Shown here: positions 24,233 through 32,233 of the stretch, piece after piece
Layout of the letters: each line of letters starts with the position of its first letter
How positions within the stretch are numbered: position 1 is the first letter of the stretch
From: Pseudomonadota bacterium
Lineage (GTDB): Bacteria > Pseudomonadota > Alphaproteobacteria > Caulobacterales > Caulobacteraceae
Reading direction: 5' to 3'
NCBI GenBank assembly: GCA_021816155.1
Contig: JAKAZA010000017.1
Span: 1-41,867 of the forward strand
DNA: 41,867 nt
Program-made: the position numbers and the translations under genes
Notes under the pieces: model-generated
Told to the model about the DNA's origin: nothing
What the model saw: the letters and a program-made list of their open reading frames with translations, nothing else
The model's database searches: none

Positions 24233-25594
24233 TCAGTGGTGCGGCTGGTTCTGCGGCATCTGGCAACCGCCGCCGATGTCCTTGGCGAGCGGGCAGCTGG
24301 TAGCCGCCACCGGCTTCATCGACGTGGTGTCGTACTGGATGATGAAGCCGGGGTTGCCGTCGGCGCAGGCGACTTCGATGTAGCCCATGTTGGCCTGGCT
24401 CCCCATCACGCGTTCGCCGGAGACGGTGCACGATTCCTTGTGCATCGCCTGGAGGTCGGCGGTCAGGCTGGGCAGGGCCGCATCCGGCTTGGTGAAGGTG
24501 CACCGGAAACCGGCCAGCTCGGAATGGGCGCAGTTGTAGAACACCTCCTTGCGCGAGCTATCGGTCGGCGAGAGCAGGATGCCGCCGTCGGGCCGGTTCG
24601 AGCAGGCGACTTCCACGGCCTCGGAGTACCCGGCGGGCTGCGTGTCGAACGGGAAGTACTTGGAGACGGTGCAGTCGAAACCAGCCTGATGCGCCAGCTT
24701 GGTGTAGAGGTCGGCCTGTTCGGTCTGGGCCTGACGCGCATTGGTCAGCGTGCAGCCGCCGCCGATGCTGTCGGCCACGGCGCAATTGATCGGCTGACCG
24801 ACCGAGCCGTCGGGCTTCAGCTCGAACATGTAGCCCTTGCCGCCCTGGCAGGCGACTTCGAAGTAGTTCGAGCCGCTCGCTGTCGCGCCGACCCAGCGGT
24901 GCGCGGTCGGCGTGCAGGGCTTGCTGAGCTTGGCGACCAGCGAATTGAAGTAGGTGTTCAGGCTGGCCTGGTCGGACAGGGTGCAGTGCGTCTGCGTGGC
25001 GGAGCTGAACGCGAGGCACGAATTGAACGTCGCCGGCTGCTTGGCGGACACGGGGAACGAGGCGTCGACGATGTAGCCAGCGCCGTTCTTACAGGCGATC
25101 TCGAACACGGTCGTCTTGCGGTCGCTCGTCTGGCCCAGAGCCCGGGCGGCGCTCAGCTCGCAGGTCGGCTCGTACTTGGCGACCAGCGGCGCGAGACCGG
25201 CCGTCGGGTCGGCGTTGTCAGGCAGGATACAGGCGATGTTCGGGTTGTGGGCCGCATTCACTTCCATGCAGGTATAGATCAGCGGCAGGGGGCCGGGCTT
25301 TTCAGGCACGGCCACGATGAAGCCCTCGGCGTCCTTGCACGCCAGCTCATAGTACTTCGACTTCGCCTTCGTCTTGGGGTCGGAGGATTCGCCGATGAAG
25401 CGGGCGTCGGCCACCTGGCAGTCGACGCCGGTCGCTGCGATGACGCCTGGCGCGTCCTTCATGCCCTGGGCGCGCTTGCCCGAATCGACCGTCTGCTTTT
25501 GCGGGGTCGCGGCCGAGGCCGCGGCCGAGGCCGCGGCCGGCGCGATCATCGCCGCCATGAGTGCGGCGACGAGACCAATGAGGATTGGTCGCAT
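24233..25594 (-). CDS. Secreted protein of five tandem four-cysteine repeats
   Basis: 453 aa. A signal peptide (about residues 1-27) and a short linker are followed by five repeats with a period of 81-86 residues. Each has exactly four cysteines: 59/86/109/122, 145/168/193/204, 227/249/271/281, 308/331/355/365 and 389/410/434/444. Within a repeat the second cysteine follows a YxE(L/I/V)AC pattern (YYELAC, VFEIAC, YFEVAC, AVEVAC, YIEVAC) and a glycine-containing strand (GFIVAV, GYIVDA, GYMFEL, GGILLS, GFIIQY). The 20 cysteines probably form two disulfides per repeat in the periplasm or outside the cell. I do not recognise the family. AGGAGA precedes the ATG. It is monocistronic and divergent from the SDR remnant. 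Confidence 0.9.
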   Translation of the reverse strand: MRPILIGLVAALMAAMIAPAAASAAASAATPQKQTVDSGKRAQGMKDAPGVIAATGVDCQVADARFIGESSDPKTKAKSKYYELACKDAEGFIVAVPEKPGPLPLIYTCMEVNAAHNPNIACILPDNADPTAGLAPLVAKYEPTCELSAARALGQTSDRKTTVFEIACKNGAGYIVDASFPVSAKQPATFNSCLAFSSATQTHCTLSDQASLNTYFNSLVAKLSKPCTPTAHRWVGATASGSNYFEVACQGGKGYMFELKPDGSVGQPINCAVADSIGGGCTLTNARQAQTEQADLYTKLAHQAGFDCTVSKYFPFDTQPAGYSEAVEVACSNRPDGGILLSPTDSSRKEVFYNCAHSELAGFRCTFTKPDAALPSLTADLQAMHKESCTVSGERVMGSQANMGYIEVACADGNPGFIIQYDTTSMKPVAATSCPLAKDIGGGCQMPQNQPHH

Positions 25595-25618
25595 GTCTTC
25601 TTGTCTCCTGGGAATCCT

Positions 25619-25643
25619 CGATGGGCAGGCTTAAGCCCCATCG
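25619..25643. promoter_or_regulatory. Nested palindromes in the leader of the repeat-protein gene
   Basis: The 10-bp palindrome GGCTTAAGCC (25628-25637) is enclosed by CGATGG/CCATCG (25619-25624 and 25638-25643). It starts 25 bp upstream of the start codon of the gene at 24233-25594 and could be an operator or a leader hairpin. The remainder of the 183-bp divergent region shows nothing clear. Confidence 0.3.
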
Positions 25644-25777
25644 GGCGCGCGCGGGTCAAGTCAGGACCGACAGCAAGCGGCGGCTCACGGCGCTCGGCTT
25701 GCCGGCGCCGCGAGGCCAAAAGAAGGCGGTCTGGCGCCCGTGCCGAGGCGGCGGGTCGCCACCGGGAGACGTCCGTG

Positions 25778-25882
25778 ATGAGCCTTTCCGGCAAGACCCT
25801 GTTCGTCTCGGGCGCCAGCCGCAGCACCGGCATCACCGGCGAGGCGCTGGCGGCGCTGGCCGGATCCGCGGGCGCGGCGTGA
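25778..25882 (+). pseudogene. Remnant of a short-chain dehydrogenase gene
   Basis: 34 codons. The first 15 residues, MSLSGKTLFVSGASR, are the typical N terminus and start of the nucleotide-binding loop of HSDL2-like short-chain dehydrogenases (usual form GKTLFITGASRGIG). The frame then jumps to an unrelated alanine/glycine-rich run and stops. About 250 residues are missing. The stop overlaps the start of the acetyltransferase gene (GTGA), so the junction preserves reading-frame coupling to the next gene, as expected of an in-frame internal deletion. It is probably non-functional as an enzyme but may still act as a short translated leader. Confidence 0.6.
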
Positions 25883-26508
25883 GCGCCCCGCCGCGGACCG
25901 TGCTGGTCGCCGAGCCGGGCGAGGCCGAGGCGATCCGCGCCGCGGTGCGCGCGCCCGACCTCGCCGCGCTCGGCGCCGGCCGCCGGGTCGCGCGCCTCGA
26001 GGATGCGCAGGCGCTCACCGACCTGCTGGAGGACCCGGCCGTCTCGGACCCGATCTACGACCTCCCGCGACCGTTCACGGTGGCGAACGTGCGCGGCTGG
26101 ATCGAGCACGCGCTGGAGGAACAGGCGCGCGGCGAGGGCCTGCTGGTGCTGAACTGGGACGAGGCGGGCGAGCTGACCGGCTACTCCAAGTTCAGCGTCT
26201 GGCCCGAACGCAGCGCGGCGGAGATAGGCGGCGCCATGCGCGCCAGTCGCCAGAGCCGCGGCCAGGGCGGCGCCGGCGCCTTGCACAGCTTCGGATGGAT
26301 GTTCGAACGGCTGGGCGTGCGGCTGATCGGGCTGACTGCGGCGCTGGACAACGTGCGCTCGGCGCGCCTGATCGACGCGGCCGGCTTCGTGCGCCAGGGC
26401 GAGCGCGACAGCGTGCGGCCGGACGGCACGGTGCGCCGCTCGCTCTATTGGGAGCTGACGCGCGATGCGTGGCAAGCGGCGCGAGCCGCGACAGGAGGGA
26501 CGCCTTGA
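25879..26508 (+). CDS. GNAT-family N-acetyltransferase
   Basis: 209 aa from GTG at 25879, which overlaps the upstream short ORF by 4 bp (GTGA). The RimJ/RimL-like layout is visible. There is an N-terminal strand pair, then YDLPRPFTVANVRGWIEHAL, the conserved TGYSKFSVWPE strand, an acetyl-CoA-binding area around RQSRGQGGAGAL, and the helix and C-terminal strand ALDNVRSARLIDAAGFVRQGERD. The pyrophosphate loop is of the degenerate Q/RxxGxG type. The target is unknown; candidates are ribosomal proteins, small amines or antibiotics. It overlaps the GFA gene by 4 bp, so the three reading frames form one translationally coupled chain. Confidence 0.85.
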   Translation: MSAPPRTVLVAEPGEAEAIRAAVRAPDLAALGAGRRVARLEDAQALTDLLEDPAVSDPIYDLPRPFTVANVRGWIEHALEEQARGEGLLVLNWDEAGELTGYSKFSVWPERSAAEIGGAMRASRQSRGQGGAGALHSFGWMFERLGVRLIGLTAALDNVRSARLIDAAGFVRQGERDSVRPDGTVRRSLYWELTRDAWQAARAATGGTP

Positions 26509-26897
26509 GCCGGATAGCCAGCTGCTGCTGCGGCGCCTCGGAGCCCGAGGTCGACGCCGAACCGGTGATGAACGCGATCTGCCATTGCGACAGCTGCAAG
26601 CGGCGAACCGGCAGCGCCTTCGGTTGGTCGGCCTATTTTCCGGACGAAGCCGTCCTGGCCCGCCGCGGACCGCTCACGCTCTACGAGCCGAAAAGCGCGC
26701 TGAGGACGCAGCGCTGGTTCTGCGGCGCCTGCGGAACCACGCTCCTGTGGTCGTCGGCCGATTTCATGCCGGGACACACCGGCGTCGCGGGCGGGTGCTT
26801 CGTCGCCGATCCGCTCGGCGCCCCCACCATCACCGCCACGGACGCCAAACGCTGCGCGTGGGTCGGTCTGCCCGAGGGCCTTTTCGCCTCGCCCTGA
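26505..26897 (+). CDS. GFA-family zinc-binding protein
   Basis: 130 aa. The start is TTG at 26505, supported by a perfect AGGAGG six bases upstream and by the 4-bp overlap with the acetyltransferase (TTGA). The zinc-binding cysteines of the GFA (glutathione-dependent formaldehyde-activating) fold are present: Cys7/Cys9 near the N terminus, Cys26, Cys28 and Cys31 in ICHCDSCKRR, and Cys73/Cys76 in FCGACGT. Few GFA proteins have a proven reaction; S-(hydroxymethyl)glutathione formation has been proposed for the founding member. No formaldehyde genes lie beside it. It is the last gene before the cobalamin riboswitch. Confidence 0.88.
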   Translation: MSRIASCCCGASEPEVDAEPVMNAICHCDSCKRRTGSAFGWSAYFPDEAVLARRGPLTLYEPKSALRTQRWFCGACGTTLLWSSADFMPGHTGVAGGCFVADPLGAPTITATDAKRCAWVGLPEGLFASP

Positions 26898-26954
26898 GGC
26901 TTGCCCCAAGGCCAAGTTCCGCGGATAACGCCGGTCAAGGCGGTCCGCCCTAGC

Positions 26955-27130
26955 CGGCGGCCAAGAGGGAACGCGGTGCGAGGCTCGCCTCAAGACCGCG
27001 GCTGTGCCCGCAACTGTAAGCGGCGAGGTCCCTTGCCCATCCGGCTCGTCTCCGCGGGCCGGCGCCACTGGGAAACCGGGAAGGCGTGGGTGTGGGATTC
27101 GACGACCCGCAAGCCAGGAGACCTGCCGCC
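26955..27130 (+). promoter_or_regulatory. Cobalamin (B12) riboswitch aptamer
   Basis: The conserved blocks appear in order. These are AGAGGGAACGCGGTGCGA (from 26964), the core GCTGTGCCCGCAACTGTAAG (27001-27020), the peripheral GCCACTGGGAAACCGGGAAGG (from 27064), and the B12 box AAGCCAGGAGACCTGCC (27111-27127). GGCGG at 26956-26960 can pair with CCGCC at 27126-27130 to close P1. It binds adenosyl- or related cobalamins and lowers expression of the following receptor gene when B12 is plentiful. It fills the 371-bp gap before that gene, apart from the expression platform. Confidence 0.95.
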
Positions 27131-27184
27131 CCCGTCGCTCGTCCGAGGTCCGGGACCAGACCATCGGCGCGGGGGAACTCCGTC

Positions 27185-27231
27185 GCAGCGACAGCGGCCG
27201 GCTCGGCGCGCCGGCTTTGCGCAGTCGCTGC
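27185..27231 (+). promoter_or_regulatory. Hairpin in the riboswitch expression platform
   Basis: GCAGCGAC (27185-27192) pairs with GTCGCTGC (27224-27231) around an inner GCCGGC/GCCGGC stem. It lies between the aptamer and the btuB-like start codon, 38 bp from the ATG. There is no T-run, so it is more likely an anti- or pro-sequestering helix, or a Rho-linked element, than an intrinsic terminator. Confidence 0.45.
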
Positions 27232-27268
27232 CAGGCCGCGTGCGCCGCGTGGTCGATGGAGCAACCTC

Positions 27269-29179
27269 ATGTCAGATCACAGAAGGCGGCCCGGACTGGG
27301 CTGGCTGGCGCTGGCCATCTGCCTGCCGCCTGCTTTCGCGCATGCCGATTCCGCCGCGTCCGATTCCACCCCTTCCGATTCCGCGCCGGTCGCCACGGCG
27401 TCCGACGCCGCCACGGTGCGGCCGGTCGACGTGACGCGCCTGCCCGCCGTCGCGCTCGACACGCCGGACCTCGAGGTGATCACGCGCGCCGACATCGACG
27501 CGCGCCAGGCCGTCTACGCCGCCGACATCCTGGATACCGTTCCGGGGCTCGCGGTGACTTCGGACGGCGCGTTCGGGGGCGTCACCAGCATCCGGATACG
27601 CGGCGCCAGTTCCGACAAGACGCTGGTTCTCATCGACGGCATTCCGCAGAACGACCCCAGCGATCCCAATGGCGCCTATGACTTCTCGAGCCTCGACCTC
27701 TCCGACTTCAGCCGGATCGAGATCCTCGAAGGACCGCAAAGCTCGCTCTGGGGGTCGGACGCCATCGGCGGCGTGATCTCGCTCACCACGCGGGAGCTCA
27801 ACGGCTGGCGCGCCCAGGCCGAGGGCGGCTCGCTCGACCGGTTCGAAGGTTCGGCGGCCTACGGCCAGCGCACGAACCAGTGGGCCTACGGGTTCTCGGT
27901 GTTCGGCGATCGCACCAACGGCGTGCCCAAGGCGGATGGCACCGGCGTTCCCAATCCGTACTCGTCGTGGAGCGCGGGGGGGTACGGGCGCTACGAGCCC
28001 GCCGACTGGCTGAGCGTCGATGCGCGACTGCGCTACCAGCAGAGCTACGCGAGCGTCGACGGCTACAACGCGACCACGGGCGTGTTCGGCTACACGCCGC
28101 AGTACGCGCGCAGCCAGAGCTGGACCGGAAGCGCGCGGGCGATCGCGCAGGCCCCGTTCGGCTTCACCGATACGCTGACCGTGGGCGTCTTCAATATCGA
28201 CCGATCGGACACCTACATCGGCTCGCCGGCCAATTCCTCGGCCTACTGGGGCCGGACCTGGGACTACCGGTTCACGGCCGAGCGCGGCGCGCCGACCGAC
28301 CCGTGGGGCCTCGATTTCGGAGTCGAGCGGCAGACCACGGACGCCTCGCTGTCGAACGGCGCGCGGCTTGGCCTCGGCGCCACGTCGGGCTTCGTGGTCG
28401 GGCGCGTCTCGCCCCTGACCTTCCTGACGCTGACCGCCAGCGAGCGCTACGACGCCACCGACACCTATGGGAGCGCGGCGACGGGTCACGTCTCGGCGGT
28501 GGTGAAGCTGCCCGCCGGCTTCTCGGTGGAAGGCGCCTGGGGCCAGGGGTTCAAGACGCCGACGATCAGCGAGATCGCCTGCGACTTCTGCTACCCGGTC
28601 GGACCGTCGTATGGATTGAAGCCCGAGCACGCCGTCGGTTGGGACGGGACGCTGGCATGGACGTCCGCCCACGGTTTGATGACCGCCAAGCTCACGGGCT
28701 ACGAACTCGCCGTCCGCGACCAGATCGAGTACGCGCCGACCTACCCCTACCGCTACGTCAACATCGACAACACGCGCACCGACGGACTGGAGGCGGAGGC
28801 CGACATACGGCTGACTCGCCAGCTGAAGGTCGAGGCGGAGTACGCCTACACCAACGCCGTGGACCTCGCTTCCGGGATGCAGTTGTTGCGGGTGCCGCGT
28901 GACGCCGGCTCGGCGACGCTGGACTGGACGCGTGGGCCTTGGCAGGCGGCCTTCACGCTGCGCGTCGAGGGACCGGACCTGGACGAGAACCCGACCACCT
29001 TCGTCGATCAGGTGCGCCCGGGCTTCGTGCTTGCGAACATCGCGGGCTCGTACGCGTTGACGCCGAAGCTGGCGCTGACCGCCCGCGTCGATGACATCGC
29101 CAACACGCATTACCAGGAGGTGCTGGGCTACGGCGAGCCGGGGCTGATGGTGTTCTTCGGCATCCGCGCCAAGGGCTGA
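27269..29179 (+). CDS. btuB: BtuB-like TonB-dependent vitamin B12 receptor
   Basis: 636 aa from the ATG at 27269 (GGAG 7 bases upstream). A signal peptide ends near residue 26 (AFAHA), followed by a Ser/Asp/Ala-rich linker, a plug domain (LEVITRADIDARQ, VPGLAVTSDG, IRIRGASSDKTLVLIDGIP, IEILEGPQSSLWGSDAIGG) and a barrel. Size and plug motifs match BtuB. The riboswitch upstream makes cobalamin or a precursor the likely substrate, carried across the outer membrane with TonB energy. The C-terminal end (FFGIRAKG) lacks the usual final aromatic residue. No btuFCD or cob genes follow; the next gene is unrelated and has its own operator. Confidence 0.93.
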   Translation: MSDHRRRPGLGWLALAICLPPAFAHADSAASDSTPSDSAPVATASDAATVRPVDVTRLPAVALDTPDLEVITRADIDARQAVYAADILDTVPGLAVTSDGAFGGVTSIRIRGASSDKTLVLIDGIPQNDPSDPNGAYDFSSLDLSDFSRIEILEGPQSSLWGSDAIGGVISLTTRELNGWRAQAEGGSLDRFEGSAAYGQRTNQWAYGFSVFGDRTNGVPKADGTGVPNPYSSWSAGGYGRYEPADWLSVDARLRYQQSYASVDGYNATTGVFGYTPQYARSQSWTGSARAIAQAPFGFTDTLTVGVFNIDRSDTYIGSPANSSAYWGRTWDYRFTAERGAPTDPWGLDFGVERQTTDASLSNGARLGLGATSGFVVGRVSPLTFLTLTASERYDATDTYGSAATGHVSAVVKLPAGFSVEGAWGQGFKTPTISEIACDFCYPVGPSYGLKPEHAVGWDGTLAWTSAHGLMTAKLTGYELAVRDQIEYAPTYPYRYVNIDNTRTDGLEAEADIRLTRQLKVEAEYAYTNAVDLASGMQLLRVPRDAGSATLDWTRGPWQAAFTLRVEGPDLDENPTTFVDQVRPGFVLANIAGSYALTPKLALTARVDDIANTHYQEVLGYGEPGLMVFFGIRAKG

Positions 29180-29197
29180 TACGGGCTGCTCCTTAAG

Positions 29198-29227
29198 GGT
29201 TCGCCGCGGCTTGCCGCCCGGCGAGCC
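29198..29227 (+). terminator. Possible terminator hairpin after btuB
   Basis: GGTTCGCCG pairs with CGGCGAGCC (one G-U pair) around a 12-base loop, 18 bp after the btuB stop. No T-run follows, so this is tentative. Confidence 0.35.
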
Positions 29228-29236
29228 GCCATGCGA

Positions 29237-29270
29237 CGGCTCCTCATTCAAACGGTTGTTTGAGGAGCCG
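29237..29270 (+). promoter_or_regulatory. Operator-like palindrome nested in an RBS-masking hairpin
   Basis: TCAAACggttGTTTGA (29248-29263) is a perfect inverted repeat of the kind used by TetR-type regulators of fatty-acid and acyl-CoA genes. In RNA the same stretch can form a longer hairpin: CGGCTCCTC (29237-29245) pairs with GAGGAGCCG (29262-29270) and AAAC with GTTT, leaving ATTC bulged. That stem contains the GAGGAG ribosome-binding site of the acyl-CoA dehydrogenase, whose ATG is at 29275. Confidence 0.6.
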
Positions 29271-29274
29271 CTCG

Positions 29275-30570
29275 ATGGATTTCGACTACTCGCCCCGCCA
29301 GAAGGAGCTCATGCGCCGCGTCGGCGACTTCATGGACGAGCACATCTACCCTGCCGTGCCGACGTTCGAGCAACAGTCCGCCGAGGGCGAGCGCTGGAAG
29401 GTGATCCCGATCATCGAGGAGCTGAAGGCGAGGGCCCGCGCCGCCGGGCTGTGGAACATGTTCATGCCGCCGTCCTCGGGCGCGCCGCACGTCGACGACA
29501 CGTTCGTCTTCGAGGGCCTGCAGCTGACCAACCTCGAGTACGCCCCGCTGGCCGAGATGATGGGGCGCGTCTCCTTCGCGTCCGAAGTGTTCAACTGCTC
29601 GGCGCCCGACACCGGCAACATGGAGATCCTGAACCGGTACGGCACGCTCGCGCAGAAAGAGCGCTGGCTGGCGCCCTTGATGGACGGTCAGATCCGCTCC
29701 GCATTCCTGATGACGGAACCCCAGGTCGCCTCGTCGGACGCCACGAACATCGAGACGCGGATCGAGCGCGACGGCGACCACTACGTGATCAACGGCCGCA
29801 AGTGGTGGTCGTCGGGCGTCGGCGATCCGCGCTGCAAGGTGGCCGTCGTCATGGGCAAGACAAACCCGGACGCGCAGACCCACCAGCAACAGTCGCAGGT
29901 GCTGGTGCCTCTCGACGCACCCGGCGTGACGGTGGTGCGCATGCTGCCTGTGTTCGGCTACGACGACGCGCCACACGGCCACGCCGAGGTCCTGCTCGAG
30001 AACGTGCGCGTGCCGGTCGAGAACATCCTCCTTGGCGAAGGGCGCGGCTTCGAGATCAGCCAGGCGCGGCTGGGCCCGGGGCGCATCCACCACTGCATGC
30101 GCACGATCGGCGCGGCGGAAGTCGCGCTGGAGAAGATGTGCCGGCGGCTGATGAGCCGCAAAGCCTTCGGCAAGTACGTCTCCGAGCACTCGGTGTGGGA
30201 GCAGAGGGTGGCGCAGGCGCGGACCGATATCGAGATGACGCGCCTGCTCTGCCTGAAGGCCGCCGACATGATGGACAAGGCGGGCAACAAGGTCGCCCGG
30301 CTCGAGATCTCGATGATCAAGGTCGCCGCGCCGACGATGGCCCTGAAGGTGATCGACGACGCGATCCAGGCGCACGGCGGCGGGGGGGTCACCAGCGACT
30401 ACGGCCTCGCGCGGCTCTACGCGAACCAGCGTACGCTTCGCCTCGCCGACGGTCCGGACGAGGTGCACAACCGCACCATTGCGCGCATGGAGTTCGCGAA
30501 GTACGGCGACCTCGCCGCAAGGATCCGCGCCGAGAGGGATGCGGAGCGCGTGCCGGTGGGGATGCGATGA
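29275..30570 (+). CDS. Acyl-CoA dehydrogenase (ACAD10/11-like)
   Basis: 431 aa from the ATG at 29275, with GAGGAG 7 bases upstream. The three-part ACAD fold is clear: an N-terminal helical domain ([17 protein letters not shown]), a middle beta domain with [17 protein letters not shown] and [16 protein letters not shown], and a C-terminal helical domain ending in [17 protein letters not shown] and [15 protein letters not shown]. The HGGGGV/DGPDEVH pattern fits the subgroup related to mammalian ACAD10/11, which acts on branched, long or 4-hydroxy acyl chains. It is an FAD enzyme of beta-oxidation. It overlaps the next gene by ATGA and probably responds to an acyl-CoA-sensing repressor at 29248-29263. 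Confidence 0.93.
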   Translation: MDFDYSPRQKELMRRVGDFMDEHIYPAVPTFEQQSAEGERWKVIPIIEELKARARAAGLWNMFMPPSSGAPHVDDTFVFEGLQLTNLEYAPLAEMMGRVSFASEVFNCSAPDTGNMEILNRYGTLAQKERWLAPLMDGQIRSAFLMTEPQVASSDATNIETRIERDGDHYVINGRKWWSSGVGDPRCKVAVVMGKTNPDAQTHQQQSQVLVPLDAPGVTVVRMLPVFGYDDAPHGHAEVLLENVRVPVENILLGEGRGFEISQARLGPGRIHHCMRTIGAAEVALEKMCRRLMSRKAFGKYVSEHSVWEQRVAQARTDIEMTRLLCLKAADMMDKAGNKVARLEISMIKVAAPTMALKVIDDAIQAHGGGGVTSDYGLARLYANQRTLRLADGPDEVHNRTIARMEFAKYGDLAARIRAERDAERVPVGMR

Positions 30571-31016
30571 CGATTGCGCTGGACGACGAGCTGACCGGGA
30601 TCATCAACGGCGCGCTCGCCGCCCAGACGCCCATGGTGGTGGCCAGCGTCGATGCGGAAGGCAGGCCTCGGCTCACGTTCCGCGGCTCGGTGCAGGTGTT
30701 CAGCGCGGACCAGATCGGCTTCTGGGCCCGCAACGCCGAGGGCTCGACGATGGCGAACATCGCCGCGAACCCGCACGTGGCGATGATGCTGCGTAATCCG
30801 GCGACCCGCGTGGTGCTGCAGCTCGTCGGACGAGCGCGCGTGGTCTCGGGAGCCGAGCGCGACCGGGTCTACGACAGCGCGCCGGAGATCGAGCGCAACG
30901 CCGACAAGGAAAAGAAGGGCGTGGGCGTCGTCGTCGATCTCGACCGGGTCGAGGGCTTCCTCGGCATGGGCGACGACGGCAAGCCCCGCTTCGTGCGGCA
31001 GGCGCGCGGGGCCTAG
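30567..31016 (+). CDS. Pyridoxamine-5'-phosphate-oxidase-like FMN/F420-fold protein
   Basis: 149 aa, a split-barrel flavin-binding fold. Visible strands are [40 protein letters not shown] and [20 protein letters not shown], the normal pattern of PNPOx-like proteins. True PdxH residues for pyridoxamine phosphate are not evident, so a general flavin- or haem-binding reductase is the safer call. The ATGA overlap with the acyl-CoA dehydrogenase implies a shared transcript. It overlaps the convergent kinase gene by 4 bp at its 3' end. Confidence 0.8.
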   Translation: MTIALDDELTGIINGALAAQTPMVVASVDAEGRPRLTFRGSVQVFSADQIGFWARNAEGSTMANIAANPHVAMMLRNPATRVVLQLVGRARVVSGAERDRVYDSAPEIERNADKEKKGVGVVVDLDRVEGFLGMGDDGKPRFVRQARGA

Positions 31017-31819
31017 TCCGCCGGCCGTCGCGCAGGTGTCGCAACATCGATGACCTCGCGAGCCGGGCCGAGGCGCACGACCACGTCCGACCGCGCCGGC
31101 ATCTCGCGCGCCATGTGACGGGTCAGGCGCTCGTAGTGTCGAACGAAATCGGCCACGGCAGCATCGTCCATCCCTCGGCCCGTCGCCGCGCGCAGGCCCG
31201 CTTCCTGTTCCTGGCGCCAGCGGATCACGGTGTCGAAGTCGGGGGCGAGCAGCAGCACCTGGAAATCGATGAGCGAGAACAGCGCAGCGTAGTCGTCGCG
31301 GAGCCGCTCGTTGACAAAGCGCCGGCCAACCGCGTCCGGGTCGCGCTCGCGCTCAAGGTCGTTCACAGGGACGGCGAGGGCGTGCTCGTCCTGGGGTCTC
31401 GCGCCCACGCACCAGCCTTCGAACAGGATCACGTCCTTGGGCCCGACGAGGCGTCGCCAGCGCGACGTGCGGTCGTCGCTCGCCTTGTCGAAGCGCGGGA
31501 CCAGCACGGCCCCCGGACGCTTAAGGTGTCGGAGCACGCGCGCGCCGAGCCCGGCGTCGTGCGTTCCGGGTACGCCGCGCACGTCCAGCAGTGGTAGCCT
31601 CGGCCGCTCGGCGCGCGGCAGGTAGAGGTCGTCGAGGCCGACCACCGCGGCGCGCAATCCCTGTCGGCCGAGGCGCCGGCGAAGACGTTCGGCCACGGTG
31701 GTCTTGCCCGAGCCCTGGGGCCCGGTAAGTCCGATCACCAGCGGCGCACCACCGCCCACCGCCGCCAGCGCGTGCGGTAGCAGCATGTCGGCCAGCGCGG
31801 CGCCCGGCTCGGGCCTCAC
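31013..31819 (-). CDS. P-loop kinase, D-glycerate 3-kinase-like
   Basis: 268 aa from GTG at 31819, chosen because it overlaps the VOC stop codon by 4 bp (GTGA); a TTG six codons earlier is the alternative. Walker A is GPQGSGKTT (near residue 33). VVGLDDLYLPRAERPRL and VILFEGWCVGARP follow, a layout that matches the plant-type D-glycerate 3-kinase/YggC group, where DDxYL and EGWxxG are conserved. It probably phosphorylates glycerate to 3-phosphoglycerate, or another small metabolite; related enzymes include uridine and pantothenate kinases. It is cotranscribed with the VOC gene. Confidence 0.8.
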   Translation of the reverse strand: MRPEPGAALADMLLPHALAAVGGGAPLVIGLTGPQGSGKTTVAERLRRRLGRQGLRAAVVGLDDLYLPRAERPRLPLLDVRGVPGTHDAGLGARVLRHLKRPGAVLVPRFDKASDDRTSRWRRLVGPKDVILFEGWCVGARPQDEHALAVPVNDLERERDPDAVGRRFVNERLRDDYAALFSLIDFQVLLLAPDFDTVIRWRQEQEAGLRAATGRGMDDAAVADFVRHYERLTRHMAREMPARSDVVVRLGPAREVIDVATPARRPAD

Positions 31820-32181
31820 CCCATCTTGAACACGCAAACCTTGTTGCCGTCGGGGTCGCGGAAATAGGCGCCGTAGAAGCCGGGGCCGCGTTCGCCCGGC
31901 GCGCCTTCGTCGGCGCCGCCGTTGGCGAGGGCGAGGTCGTAGACCTGCTTGATCACGTCAGGCGTGGGGGCCTGCAGCGCCACCATGGCGCCGTTGCCGG
32001 CGGACGCCTTCTTGCCGTCGTAGGGCGTGCAGACGGCGAGCATGGCGCCGCCGGCGCCCGCGTACCCCTGCATGCGGTCGCTCGCGAAGGCCGGACGGGC
32101 CCCCAGCGGCGCCAGCACGGTGGCGTAGAACGTCTTGGCCTTCTCCAGGTCGTTGGTCCCGATGGTGGCGTAGCCGATCAT
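31816..32181 (-). CDS. VOC-family protein
   Basis: 121 aa from the ATG at 32181, with GGGAGG upstream. It is one VOC unit pair: MIGYATIGTNDLEKAKTFYA at the start, APLGARPAF, then GPGFYGAYFRDPDGNKVCVF at the end, a typical glyoxalase/bleomycin-resistance signature. No catalytic ligand set can be assigned with confidence. It overlaps the glycerate-kinase-like gene (GTGA) and is divergent from the enoyl-CoA hydratase over 52 bp. Confidence 0.87.
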   Translation of the reverse strand: MIGYATIGTNDLEKAKTFYATVLAPLGARPAFASDRMQGYAGAGGAMLAVCTPYDGKKASAGNGAMVALQAPTPDVIKQVYDLALANGGADEGAPGERGPGFYGAYFRDPDGNKVCVFKMG

Positions 32182-32233
32182 GGTCGCGTGTTCCTCCCTT
32201 TGGCGAACCTGAGAGGCCAGATAGAACGTGCGC

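Noticed and set aside
24236-25882. 548-codon open frame on the plus strand opposite the cysteine-repeat gene
   Set aside because: The repeat pattern with 20 spaced cysteines and a signal peptide lies on the minus strand; the plus frame has no signature.
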